Below are positions 26,398 through 34,376 of a DNA stretch of 64,000 nucleotides, one piece after another. A program made the translations under genes and the position numbers. The DNA lies in the NCBI RefSeq assembly GCF_006716115.1, contig NZ_VFOO01000001.1, forward strand, positions 2,728,001-2,792,000, given 5' to 3'. The notes beneath the pieces are model-generated. The model did no database searches. It worked only from the letters and a program-made list of their open reading frames with translations, and was not told the DNA's origin. How positions within the stretch are numbered: position 1 is the stretch's first letter; each line of letters starts with the position of its first letter. Origin of the DNA: Subtercola boreus (GTDB lineage: Bacteria; Actinomycetota; Actinomycetes; Actinomycetales; Microbacteriaceae).

Positions 26398-27131
26398 CAG
26401 GCGTGCGGGATCCCGGCGGTCAGGCCGCCGTCGATGACGAACTCGGATCCGGTCGAGTACCGGGATTCGTCACTGGCCAAGAACAGCACCAGCGAGGACA
26501 CCTCGGACGGGTCCGCGGCCCGGCCCAGCGGAATCTGCAGCTGATCAGCGGAGATACCTGCCGTCATGGGTGTGGTGATGAACCCGGGATGGATCGAGTT
26601 CACTCGCACCCCGGTCGACCCGATCTCGACCGCCACGGACTTCGTCAGGCCACGGAGAGCGAACTTTGTCGCGACGTAGGCGTGCAGGTTCGCGCTACCA
26701 CGGAGCCCTTCAACCGAGGAGATGTTGATGATGGAGCCGCTGCCCTGCTCGACCATTCCGACGACCACGGCCTGAATGCCGAGAAACGCACCGGTCAGGT
26801 TGATGTCGATCGTCTTCTGCCACAACCGCAGCTCGAACTCAGCGATCCGGGCACCCGTTGCGATGCCCGCGTTGTTCACCAGCACGTCGATGGTGCCGAA
26901 GCGTTCCTTCGTCGCCAGCACCGCGGCGGCCCAGTCGTGGCGGCTGGTGACATCGAGGTGCACGAAGAGGGCCTTGTCGCCGAGTTCCGCGGCGAGGGCG
27001 GTGCCCTCGGCGTCCAGGACGTCGCCGATGACGACCGATGCCCCTTCAGCGATGAGCCGGCGGGCGTGGGAGGCACCCATGCCGCGCGATCCTCCGGTGA
27101 TCAAAGCGACTTTTCCAGCTACGCGGTCCAT
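26397..27131 (-). CDS. Short-chain dehydrogenase/reductase
   Basis: The 244-residue protein is a classical SDR: cofactor motif TGGSRGMGASHA near residue 14, NNAG near residue 87, catalytic serine in INISSVEG near residue 138 and YVATK near residue 151. An aspartate after the second strand (VIGDVLDAEG) favours NAD over NADP. The end (STGSEFVIDGGLTAG) is typical of FabG or hydroxysteroid-dehydrogenase-like members. It is transcribed divergently from a USP gene across a 169-bp gap that holds a DevR-box-like site, and is coupled to the downstream ALDH-like gene. Substrate unknown. Confidence 0.88.
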   Translation of the reverse strand: MDRVAGKVALITGGSRGMGASHARRLIAEGASVVIGDVLDAEGTALAAELGDKALFVHLDVTSRHDWAAAVLATKERFGTIDVLVNNAGIATGARIAEFELRLWQKTIDINLTGAFLGIQAVVVGMVEQGSGSIINISSVEGLRGSANLHAYVATKFALRGLTKSVAVEIGSTGVRVNSIHPGFITTPMTAGISADQLQIPLGRAADPSEVSSLVLFLASDESRYSTGSEFVIDGGLTAGIPHA

Positions 27132-27251
27132 CAGGTTCTCCTTGTTGTCAAACAGGGCGTCCGCCCCGACTGAACGACTATCTCCCGCCGGGTCGGGCCG
27201 TGCACAGTGCCATAGGTCCTATCGACCCCGTCAACGAGTGGGCACAGGGTT

Positions 27252-27265
27252 GTGACTAAAGACTC
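27252..27265. promoter_or_regulatory. DevR-box-like site upstream of a USP gene
   Basis: The sequence gtgactaaagactc matches the DevR core consensus GGGACTWWAGTCCC at 11 of 14 positions, and lies 36 bp before the USP start. A weaker relative (gggtcgataggacc on the minus strand, 27212-27225) sits nearer the divergent SDR gene. Control of both genes by the DevR-like regulator is inferred. Confidence 0.5.
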
Positions 27266-27300
27266 TGTCCCGGGGGGACGGCTGCTGAGAATCTGACACC

Positions 27301-27897
27301 ATGACCTTCCCAACGACACCTGAAATGAACGAACGCACCGTCCCCCCGATCGGTGAGGAAACATCCGACGGGCGGGTCTCCCGGTTCGGTGTCGATGGCA
27401 CCGGGGTAGCGACCGACGAATACAACACCGCTCTCGCGTTCGACGAAGAAGCCAGACTCCCCCTTCACCCCCGCACCACCCGGATCGTCGTCGGACTCGA
27501 CGGCTCGAAGGCATCCATCACCGCCCTCCGGAAGGCGATGACGCTCGCGAACGGGTCGCATTCGGCCGTGCAGGGGGTTGTCGCATGGCAGAGCCCCAAT
27601 GGGTACGGTGGCTACAACTTCTCCGACTGGTCCCCCGAGGCCGACGCTTTGCGGATCATGGACGACACGATGAAGGAAGCGTTCGACGGCCAGGCCCCGG
27701 ACTGGTTCACCCCCATGGTCCGCCAAGGCAACCCCGCCGAGATCCTCATCAAGCAGAGCCGGGGCGCGGAGATGCTCGTCGTCGGCAGCCGAGGACATGG
27801 CGGATTCGCCGGCCTCCTCCTCGGCTCGGTGAGCACCGCGTGCGCCGAACACGCCCACTGCCCCGTCCTCGTCATGCACGACGACGACCCCGCCTGA
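27301..27897 (+). CDS. Single-domain universal stress protein with N-terminal extension
   Basis: The 198-residue protein has about 55 variable residues before one USP domain that starts RIVVGLDGSKASITALRKA and ends with the ATP-binding loop GSRGHGGFAGLLLGSVS. It is close in its C-terminal half to the tandem USP encoded at 21515-22420. The extension is polar with no membrane segment. The gene precedes the glutamate decarboxylase by about 90 bp and has a DevR-box-like site in its promoter, consistent with induction by hypoxia or acid stress. Confidence 0.88.
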   Translation: MTFPTTPEMNERTVPPIGEETSDGRVSRFGVDGTGVATDEYNTALAFDEEARLPLHPRTTRIVVGLDGSKASITALRKAMTLANGSHSAVQGVVAWQSPNGYGGYNFSDWSPEADALRIMDDTMKEAFDGQAPDWFTPMVRQGNPAEILIKQSRGAEMLVVGSRGHGGFAGLLLGSVSTACAEHAHCPVLVMHDDDPA

Positions 27898-27986
27898 CCC
27901 CGCGACACCTCCACCCCCCCTCTGTCCATGCCTGGTGACCCATACCGTCACCCGCCGGGACACACCGACAGGAATCGAGCACGACC

Positions 27987-29417
27987 ATGACACGCACAGA
28001 CCCCGACGTTGTCGTCGACAACGAGATGGACGACATCTTCGCCTCCACCCCGATGACCAGCAGGGCACCCAAGAACCGCTTCCCGGAACACGAGCAGGAA
28101 CCCCGAGACGTCTATCAGCTCGTCAAAGACGAGCTGATGCTCGACGGTGTCGCCCGAATGAACCTCGCTACCTTTTGCACCACCTGGGTCGAACCCGAAG
28201 TCCGCCAGCTGATGGATGACTCGCTCGACAAGAACATCATCGACAAAGACGAATACCCGCAGACCGCGGAACTCGAAACCCGCTGCATCCACATGCTCGC
28301 CGACCTGTTCCATTCCCCTGACGCCGCCACCACGATCGGCACCTCCACGACCGGGTCGAGTGAAGCCGCGATGCTCGGCGGGCTCGCCGCGAAGTGGCGG
28401 TGGAAGGCCCGCCGCCAAGCGGATGGCAAAGACACGTCCCGGCCGAACCTCGTATGCGGGCCGGTGCAGGTGTGCTGGGAGAAATTCGCTCGATACTTCG
28501 ACATCGAACTCCGCCAGGCGCCCATGAACGCCGGCAACATCATGACCCCCGCCGAAGCCCTCGCACTCTGCGATGAGAACACTATCGCCGTCGTGGTCAC
28601 GTTCGGGCAGACGTTCACCGGCAAGTTCGAAGACGTTGACGCCATCAGCGCGGCCCTAGATAACCTCCAGCTCCGTACCGGCCTGGATATCGACATCCAC
28701 GTCGACGCTGCGAGCGGCGGTTTCGTCGCGCCGTTCTGCGCACCCGACATCCGGTGGGACTTCCGGCTGCCGCGCGTGAAATCCGTGAACGTGTCCGGCC
28801 ACAAAACGGGGCTTGCACCCCTTGGAAGCGGCTGGGTCATCTGGCGTCAGGCCACGGACCTCCCCGAGGAACTGATCTTCAACGTCAACTACCTCGGCGG
28901 CTCCATGCCGACCTTCAACCTGAACTTCTCCCGCCCCGGCGGGCAGGTCGTCGCTTCGTATTACAATTTCCTCCGCCTCGGTAAGGAGGGATACCGGAAA
29001 GTGCAGTCCGCGACCTACGCTGTGGCGAAGCACCTCAGCGCGGGCATCCTGAACACCGGCCGGTTCGACATCGTCTTCGACGGCAACCCGCAGGAAGGCA
29101 TCCCCGCCGTCACCTGGAAACTCACCGGCGAATCCTCCTCGTTCAACCTCTTCGACCTCGCCGAAGAACTCCGTACCCGGGGTTGGCTCGTGCCCGCTTA
29201 CACCCTCCCGCCGAGCCAGGAGGCAGTCACTGTGCAGCGCATCATCGTGCGGCATGGCCTCAGTATCGATATGGCCGACCTCCTCCTCGAGGACCTCGGC
29301 AACGCGATCACGAAACTCGACGACCGGCCGCCTTCACGGCCCCTTACCGCGGCCGAAGCCCCGAGTTTCAGTCACACCGGAACCGCCGCGGTACCCAGTG
29401 AGCTGGTGCACTCATGA
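27987..29417 (+). CDS. gadB: Glutamate decarboxylase
   Basis: The 476-residue PLP enzyme has STTGSSEAAMLGG near residue 115, the aspartate region DIHVDAASGG near residue 235 and the Schiff-base lysine in VSGHKTG near residue 272. It converts glutamate to GABA, consuming a cytoplasmic proton. The segment after the lysine reads TGLAPLGSGW where E. coli GadB has YGLALPGCGW, a small departure. The gene overlaps the antiporter gene by 4 bp, forming a standard acid-resistance pair. An imperfect inverted repeat, ggtgac-N7-gtcacc, lies about 40 bp before the start and may be a regulator site. Confidence 0.92.
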   Translation: MTRTDPDVVVDNEMDDIFASTPMTSRAPKNRFPEHEQEPRDVYQLVKDELMLDGVARMNLATFCTTWVEPEVRQLMDDSLDKNIIDKDEYPQTAELETRCIHMLADLFHSPDAATTIGTSTTGSSEAAMLGGLAAKWRWKARRQADGKDTSRPNLVCGPVQVCWEKFARYFDIELRQAPMNAGNIMTPAEALALCDENTIAVVVTFGQTFTGKFEDVDAISAALDNLQLRTGLDIDIHVDAASGGFVAPFCAPDIRWDFRLPRVKSVNVSGHKTGLAPLGSGWVIWRQATDLPEELIFNVNYLGGSMPTFNLNFSRPGGQVVASYYNFLRLGKEGYRKVQSATYAVAKHLSAGILNTGRFDIVFDGNPQEGIPAVTWKLTGESSSFNLFDLAEELRTRGWLVPAYTLPPSQEAVTVQRIIVRHGLSIDMADLLLEDLGNAITKLDDRPPSRPLTAAEAPSFSHTGTAAVPSELVHS

Positions 29418-31000
29418 GCAGCCCGAAACGGACCTCGTTCGAATCGAAGAAGAAGAGCAAGCTCACGATGACCGTGCCGACAGTGGCGTTCCTCACCGCG
29501 GCCGCGGTTGTCACGAGCCTTCGCGGGCTCCCTGTGATGGCCAAAGAAGAACTGACCATGTTCGTCTACATCGGTTTCGCAACCCTGCTGTTTCTCGTCC
29601 CCGCCGCCCTCATCTCTGCGGAGCTCGGTAGCGCGTTCTCGAACCGGAAAGGCGGCGTCTACACCTGGATCGGGGAAGCCTTCGGGCAGCGTTGGGGATT
29701 CGTCGGCATCTGGCTGCAGTGGATCCAGAACGTCGTCTGGTACCCCACCGGGCTCGCCTTCGCCGCAGCCGCAGCCGCATACGCGTTGAACCAGGCCGGC
29801 CTGGCCGAGGCGCACGTCTACGTCGGGATCTTCTGCATCGTCAGCTACTGGCTTGCAACCCTCCTCGCACTCCGCGGAAATGCCCTTCTCGCCAAGGTCG
29901 CGAAGTACGGCTTTATGGTCGGCACTGTCGTCCCCGGCGCCGTGCTGCTCGGCCTGTTCATCTACTGGGCCGCAACCGGGCACGCGATGGGCTGGAGCAC
30001 GGCCACAGATCCTGCCGTCGCGACCGTCGTCGACGGTGAGATCACCCCGCGCCTCCTGCCCCTTCTCACCGGACTGGGTTCCCTCGCGTTCCTCGGCAAC
30101 ATCATGCTGCTGTTCGCGGGCGTCGAAGTGCAGGCCGTGCACGTGAAAGAGATGAAAAACCCCCGGCGCGGTTTCCCCGCTGCGATGCTGCTTGCCTCTG
30201 GTATCTCGGTTGCGGTTTTCCTTCTCGGCTCGATCGCTGTCGCAGGTCTGGTGCCCTATGACGACCTCGTTCTGCAGACCGGAGTGTTCGATGCGATGAG
30301 TTCTGTGCTCGTCGGTCTTTGGAATATGAACTGGCTCGTGCAGATCCTCGCCGTGCTTGTCTGTTACGGGGCGCTCAGCGGCGCGCTGGCGTGGATCTCA
30401 GCCCCCAGCCGGGCACTCCTCACAACCGCTCACGATGGCCTGTTGCCGCCGATCCTGCAGAAGACGAACAAGGCCGGGATCCAGCGGAACATCCTCATCC
30501 TGCAGGCCATCATCGTGACAGCCGTGTCATCGATCTACCTGTTCACTGCCGACGTGAGCGGGGCGTTCTTTCTTATCTCCACCGTCACTATCAGCCTCTA
30601 CATCGTGATGTACATGTTCATGTACGCCGCCGCTATCCGGCTGCGCTACACCCAACCAGACCTCCCTCGAGCCTTCAGGATCCCCGGCGGAAAACCCGGC
30701 ATGTGGATCGTCGCCGGCATCGGCTTCGTCGCCGTCGCGTTCGCCCTGCTTGTCTCATTCTTCCCGCCGACACAGCTCCCCATCGGAGACCCCACCACCT
30801 ACGTTGCCCTCGTCGCCGGCGGTCTCGTCGTCTTCGTCGGAGCAGCACTGCTGATCTACCACTTCAGAAAACCATCGTGGCGAAACGGCGCACCCGACCA
30901 GGAACCGCACGAAGCCAGCTTCTCCCCCGTCGCACCTGCGACAACACTGCCGGTCACTCCGGCCGTCCGTGAACCGCAAGAGACAGGCGCCCCGTCATGA
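29414..31000 (+). CDS. gadC: GadC-like glutamate/GABA antiporter
   Basis: The 528-residue APC-family protein has about twelve membrane segments and the GadC-style stretches LRGLPVMAKEELTMFVYI near residue 35, FSNRKGGVYTWIGEAFG near residue 75 and ISAPSRALLTTAHDG near residue 330. It should exchange external glutamate for internal GABA, completing the proton-consuming cycle. Its start overlaps gadB and its stop overlaps a 52-residue acidic peptide gene, each by 4 bp, so three genes are coupled. The polar C-terminal tail of about 50 residues may act as the pH-sensing plug known from E. coli GadC. Confidence 0.9.
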   Translation: MSSPKRTSFESKKKSKLTMTVPTVAFLTAAAVVTSLRGLPVMAKEELTMFVYIGFATLLFLVPAALISAELGSAFSNRKGGVYTWIGEAFGQRWGFVGIWLQWIQNVVWYPTGLAFAAAAAAYALNQAGLAEAHVYVGIFCIVSYWLATLLALRGNALLAKVAKYGFMVGTVVPGAVLLGLFIYWAATGHAMGWSTATDPAVATVVDGEITPRLLPLLTGLGSLAFLGNIMLLFAGVEVQAVHVKEMKNPRRGFPAAMLLASGISVAVFLLGSIAVAGLVPYDDLVLQTGVFDAMSSVLVGLWNMNWLVQILAVLVCYGALSGALAWISAPSRALLTTAHDGLLPPILQKTNKAGIQRNILILQAIIVTAVSSIYLFTADVSGAFFLISTVTISLYIVMYMFMYAAAIRLRYTQPDLPRAFRIPGGKPGMWIVAGIGFVAVAFALLVSFFPPTQLPIGDPTTYVALVAGGLVVFVGAALLIYHFRKPSWRNGAPDQEPHEASFSPVAPATTLPVTPAVREPQETGAPS

Positions 31001-31155
31001 AGAATCCGGACCAGGACGACACTTCCGAAACCGACCGCATCGAAACGGCTGAGGACATTCTCGAAGAGGCAATTCTCAACGCCTCCCTCGCCGAGCAGGG
31101 ACTGCTCCCCGTACCTGATGCCTCCCCCTCCGACGGTCCCGCACCCGCCGCCTAA
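30997..31155 (+). CDS. Small acidic protein coupled to the gad operon
   Basis: This 52-residue frame starts at an ATG that overlaps the antiporter stop as ATGA and ends at a TAA. The product is strongly acidic in its first half (EDILEEAILNASLAEQGLLP) and ends in a Pro/Ala-rich tail. Tight coupling to gadB and gadC and codon use like its neighbours support a real gene. I do not recognise a family. It could modulate the decarboxylase or the antiporter. Confidence 0.55.
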   Translation: MKNPDQDDTSETDRIETAEDILEEAILNASLAEQGLLPVPDASPSDGPAPAA

Positions 31156-31209
31156 CACCTCATCCGACTGCCCGCCCGTATCGGTTTCAATTCAAGAAGT
31201 GAGAACGCC

Positions 31210-31794
31210 ATGACCGCACAGCCCACTGCCCGCCTGAATCCTGCCCACCGAGAATCGCACCTCACCCACACGTCCGATGCACCCGTCGCAGTTCGGGCGC
31301 GTGGGGGTCGTATCCTCGCCATCCTCCGAATCGCGACCGGATTCATTTTCCTCTGGGCATTCATCGACAAACTCTTCGGCTTCGGATATTCGACCCCCGC
31401 CGCGAAGGCCTGGATCAACGGTGGAACGCCCAGCCAGGGGTTCTTGAACAGCCCCTCCGTCGTGGGGCCCCTGAAACCGTTCTACGCCGCGATCGCCAGC
31501 CCCACCACCGACGTGTTGTTCATGCTCGGGATGCTCGCCATCGGTGTGGCCGTCATACTCGGAATCGGCCTTCGTGTAAGCGCAGTCGCCGGCACCATCA
31601 TCATGCTGTTCATGTACCTCGCCGAATGGTCCTTCGGCCAGAACACCGCATCCACCAACCCCCTCGTCGACTACCACATCATCTACGCGCTCGCCCTCAT
31701 CACCATCGCCGCGCTCTCTGCCGGAGACACCTGGGGGCTGGGACGGGCCTGGAAAAGGCTTCCATTCATACAGCACCACCAGTGGCTCAGCTGA
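31210..31794 (+). CDS. DoxX-family membrane protein
   Basis: The 194-residue protein has an N-terminal polar stretch of about 30 residues and then four hydrophobic helices, with ILRIATGFIFLWAFIDKLFG at the first. This RxxxGxxFLWxFxDK pattern belongs to the DoxX/thiosulphate-quinone-oxidoreductase-like small membrane proteins. In mycobacteria DoxX acts with redox partners in the membrane. It lies 55 bp after the gad operon and 55 bp before a PPOX-fold gene, in a block of stress genes. A specific reaction is not assignable. Confidence 0.8.
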   Translation: MTAQPTARLNPAHRESHLTHTSDAPVAVRARGGRILAILRIATGFIFLWAFIDKLFGFGYSTPAAKAWINGGTPSQGFLNSPSVVGPLKPFYAAIASPTTDVLFMLGMLAIGVAVILGIGLRVSAVAGTIIMLFMYLAEWSFGQNTASTNPLVDYHIIYALALITIAALSAGDTWGLGRAWKRLPFIQHHQWLS

Positions 31795-31848
31795 TTCGCT
31801 CAGCCGTTCGCACATGAGCCACGACAACGATCACCTAAGGAACACCAC

Positions 31849-32304
31849 ATGGTCATGACATCCCAGGACTTCAACGAATGGTCCCCCCAGGGCCCCGTCA
31901 CCGAGCTGTCCGTTGAACACTGCTGGAATCTTCTCAAAGCGACCAACATCGGTCGACTGGGTCTGAGCGTCAACAACCAACCAGAAATCTTCCCCGTGAA
32001 TTACATCGCCGACGGATCCTCCGTCGTGTTCCGAACGGCGAGAGGCACCAAACTCCGCGAACTCCTCACGAACGAATCCGTCGTGTTCGAAGTCGACGAG
32101 CAACTCGAGAACGGCGCCTGGAGCGTCACCCTGAAAGGCACCGCTGAGGTCCTCGGGCCCGAGATCCCGGATCCCGCCTACGGCGACGAGACCCTTCCCC
32201 AATGGGTGCCAACCGCAGAGTACCTCTACGTACGGATCACACCTCGCGACATCCGGGGGCGCCAGTTCGAACACCAGCTCAGGCTGATCATTCCCGAAAG
32301 CTGA
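31849..32304 (+). CDS. Pyridoxamine 5'-phosphate oxidase-fold (split-barrel) protein
   Basis: The 151-residue protein has the small split-barrel pattern ATNIGRLGLSVNNQPEIFPV followed by FRTARGTKL, typical of PPOX-like flavin- or F420-binding proteins, several of which belong to the mycobacterial dormancy regulon. An aaggaa ribosome binding site precedes the ATG; a second ATG two codons later is an alternative start. It closes the intact part of the stress cluster. Cofactor and substrate are not evident from sequence. Confidence 0.8.
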   Translation: MVMTSQDFNEWSPQGPVTELSVEHCWNLLKATNIGRLGLSVNNQPEIFPVNYIADGSSVVFRTARGTKLRELLTNESVVFEVDEQLENGAWSVTLKGTAEVLGPEIPDPAYGDETLPQWVPTAEYLYVRITPRDIRGRQFEHQLRLIIPES

Positions 32305-32411
32305 ACCACCGCGGTCGGGTGCAGAATTCAGCCTATGGATATGCCTGCGAACGAGCTGCCAGTGGGCAGCGGAAGCGGCGCGCTGGCACGGCGTCAGCAA
32401 CGGAGCACGCG

Positions 32412-32890
32412 ATGAGGCCAGAGGGCAGCGCCTACCTCGACGCCGTTCGGGCAGTCCGTCTGGGCGAGCTCGACGCGGACGGTCATCCGATCGCCTGATC
32501 GAGCGGATGACCGTGAACGAGGTACTCGGGCTGCTCGACGGCGACTCCCCCAGGCGGCTACTGCCGTTCATCCCACTGCTGCACGGTCGGCGGCCGTTCG
32601 TGGCCGGGGCCGTCCCACGGCTCGGCGTCCCGGGCATCCGCTTCAGCGACGGCGCGAGGGGCGTTGTGATCGGGGCCTCAACTGCGTTTCCTGTGACGAT
32701 GGCACGGGCGGCGACGTGGAATCCCCAGCTGGAAACGAGGGTAGGCCACGTAATCGGGCTGGAGACGCGGGCGCAGGGCGCGAACTACTCCGCATCCGTC
32801 TGCGTCAACCTGCTCCGGCATTTTGCGTGGGGACGGGCGCAGGAGTGCTACGGCGAGGATCCGGTGCTGAATGAGCATTGCTCTATTTAG
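32412..32890 (+). pseudogene. Beta-glucosidase (GH3), N-terminal fragment with frameshift
   Basis: From 32507 the frame reads MTVNEVLGLLDGDSP, PRLGVPGIRFSDGARGV, FPVTMARAATWNPQLE and HFAWGRAQECYGEDP, the start of a GH3 beta-glucosidase. The preceding codons (LDAVRAVRLGELDADG) belong in a different frame and match the expected extreme N-terminus, so a frameshift lies near 32490. The gene stops at about 32878, after only about 150 of some 750 or more residues, at the junction with integrase-derived DNA. The catalytic aspartate region is missing. Confidence 0.8.
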
Positions 32891-33083
32891 TATCGACCGA
32901 GGGGGCATGATGCCGATCATTGAGGCTTCGTTTGCGTACGAAGCCGCTTTTCTCGCGTGAGCGACGGTCAGGGTCGCGATAACGCACCTTGTAGCAGCGT
33001 CCTCCAGCGACCTCCATCGCTGAAGCCGGATCGGACTGGATCGCGAACCAGCGCCATCTGAAAGTCTTTGCCTTCCGTTCCAT
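32883..33083 (-). pseudogene. Integrase N-terminal (arm-binding) domain remnant, inverted
   Basis: A minus-strand frame starts at an ATG with an upstream aggaa and reads MERKAKTFRWRWF and then YKVRYRDPDRRSREKSGFV, which resembles the AP2-like arm-binding domain at the start of tyrosine integrases. It ends after 66 residues. The matching catalytic domain is missing on this strand, but a catalytic domain without N-terminus lies just to the right on the other strand. The assignment of such a short domain is moderate. Confidence 0.45.
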
Positions 33084-33190
33084 AGAGAGTTCCTGGCGGG
33101 TCCACGTTCTCCCGATTTGGGGGAAGCGCAGACTCGGCGAGATCAGGTGCGACAGTCGCTCTCCGGGCCTAGGGGATCCTCGCGGCGATC

Positions 33191-33769
33191 TTGGGCATGT
33201 GCGCCAGCGAACACGCCACCCTCGTTCACACACTGGCGTATACGGGACTTCGATGGGGTGAGACCATCGGGCTCCGTGTTCGATCTCTCGACACGAACCG
33301 GCGGCGGATGCTCGTCGACGAGAACGCGGTGACGATTGGGAGCCGCATCATCGTCGGCACTCCCAAGACTCACGAAAACCACAGTGTCCCGTTTCCTCAA
33401 TTTCTCGCGGAGCCCCTTGAAGATTGCTGTCGGGAGAAGACAAAGGATCAACTCCTCTTCGGTTCCGGAGCCACCCACCTGCGCCGTGCTGGAAGCAAGC
33501 AGGGATGGTTTTGGAATGCCAACTGCAAGGCACAACTCGTGGATCCGGACTTCCCCTACCTCACACCTCACGATCTGCGCCACACGGCTGCGAGCATCGC
33601 AATCTCGGCCGGAGCGAACGTGAAAGCAGTGCAGAGGATGCTCGGACACGCATCCGCGGCCATGACTCTGGACACGTATGCCGACCTGTTCGAAGACGAC
33701 CTCGACGATGTGTCTGAACGCATGGACGCACTTCATTCAGAGTCGATGGGTAGTCCGGCAGCGACCTGA
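33191..33769 (+). pseudogene. Tyrosine recombinase/integrase, C-terminal catalytic domain only
   Basis: The frame encodes a complete catalytic domain: first arginine in LAYTGLRWGE, HDLRH box in LTPHDLRHTA, second histidine in MLGHASAAM and the nucleophile tyrosine in LDTYADLF. The N-terminal arm- and core-binding domains are absent; an in-frame stop lies at 33170. It ends 133 bp from the 16-bp repeat that borders the present element, the normal position for an integrase next to its attachment site. It is therefore the relic of an older element that used the same tRNA-Tyr site. Confidence 0.85.
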
Positions 33770-33861
33770 AATGAGGCAGGCCGGGTCTGATTTGCAGTCC
33801 GAGCGACGAGCGACTTCCGGCAAATGTGGGTTTTGTGGGGTTTCAACCCTCCCTCAAGACG

Positions 33862-33898
33862 AAAAAGCCCTGAGATCGCAGTGATCTCAGGGCTTTTC
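33862..33898. terminator. Strong bidirectional hairpin terminator
   Basis: The hairpin agccctgagatc / gatctcagggct has a perfect 12-bp stem flanked by A and T runs, so it can terminate in both directions. It is next to the left attachment repeat, where it would have ended transcription of the tRNA-Tyr gene (or the older integrase) before the present element entered. Confidence 0.85.
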
Positions 33899-33901
33899 TC
33901 G

Positions 33902-33917
33902 GTGGCAAGTGAGGGAT
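33902..33917. repeat. Left attachment-site repeat of the integrated element
   Basis: The 16-bp sequence gtggcaagtgagggat is identical to 49429-49444, which includes the 3' end of tRNA-Tyr. The two copies enclose all element genes. This is the hallmark of site-specific integration at a tRNA 3' end. Confidence 0.9.
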
Positions 33918-34007
33918 GTCAACTTTTCGCCGCAAAATTCCTGGTCAGGCAGGTTATTGCGGATAACGAACAAGAATCTGCAATAAGTAAAATCATAAGC
34001 AGCGGGT

Positions 34008-34316
34008 CTACCCCTCTGGAAGAGCCTCCCCCAGATTGACAGGCAGGAGGTCATGGACGGTCACCCCGAGCGCTTCTGCCAGCTCATAGAGCCGTTCTAT
34101 CTGGATGCCGCGTTCTCCATGCTCTACGAAGATGAGTTGATTGCGACTCCATCCAGCCGCGAGAGCTAAAGCCTCCTGTGTGAGTCCTTCCCGTTGACGA
34201 AGACGCACAATCTGAGTGCCTATCGCCTTTCGGATGTTCGTTCGCGCTAATGTCTGCTCGGGGGACGTGAGTGCTTTGCTGACGGGCATGGGGACAATGT
34301 GCACCGTGGCATACAT
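34008..34316 (-). CDS. XRE-family transcriptional regulator
   Basis: The 102-residue protein carries one helix-turn-helix of the Cro/CI type: RLRQREGLTQEALALAAGWS then RNQLIFVEHGERGIQIERLY. It is the leftmost gene of the element and is read towards the left attachment site. A shorter form starting at 34289 (MPVSKAL) is possible; neither start has a clear ribosome binding site. Its promoter region is shared with the divergent surface-protein gene and contains gtgc-N6-gcac (34343-34356), a possible operator. It probably controls maintenance or transfer of the element. Confidence 0.85.
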   Translation of the reverse strand: MYATVHIVPMPVSKALTSPEQTLARTNIRKAIGTQIVRLRQREGLTQEALALAAGWSRNQLIFVEHGERGIQIERLYELAEALGVTVHDLLPVNLGEALPEG

Positions 34317-34376
34317 GAATGTCTGCCCACCAAGCCATACTTGTGCTTGTTCGCACTACATACCTGGGGGTTGTTC

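Noticed and set aside
18455-33769. Stress island as part of the present mobile element
   Set aside because: It lies outside the 16-bp repeats and has high GC like the chromosome; only its right end bears an integrase relic.
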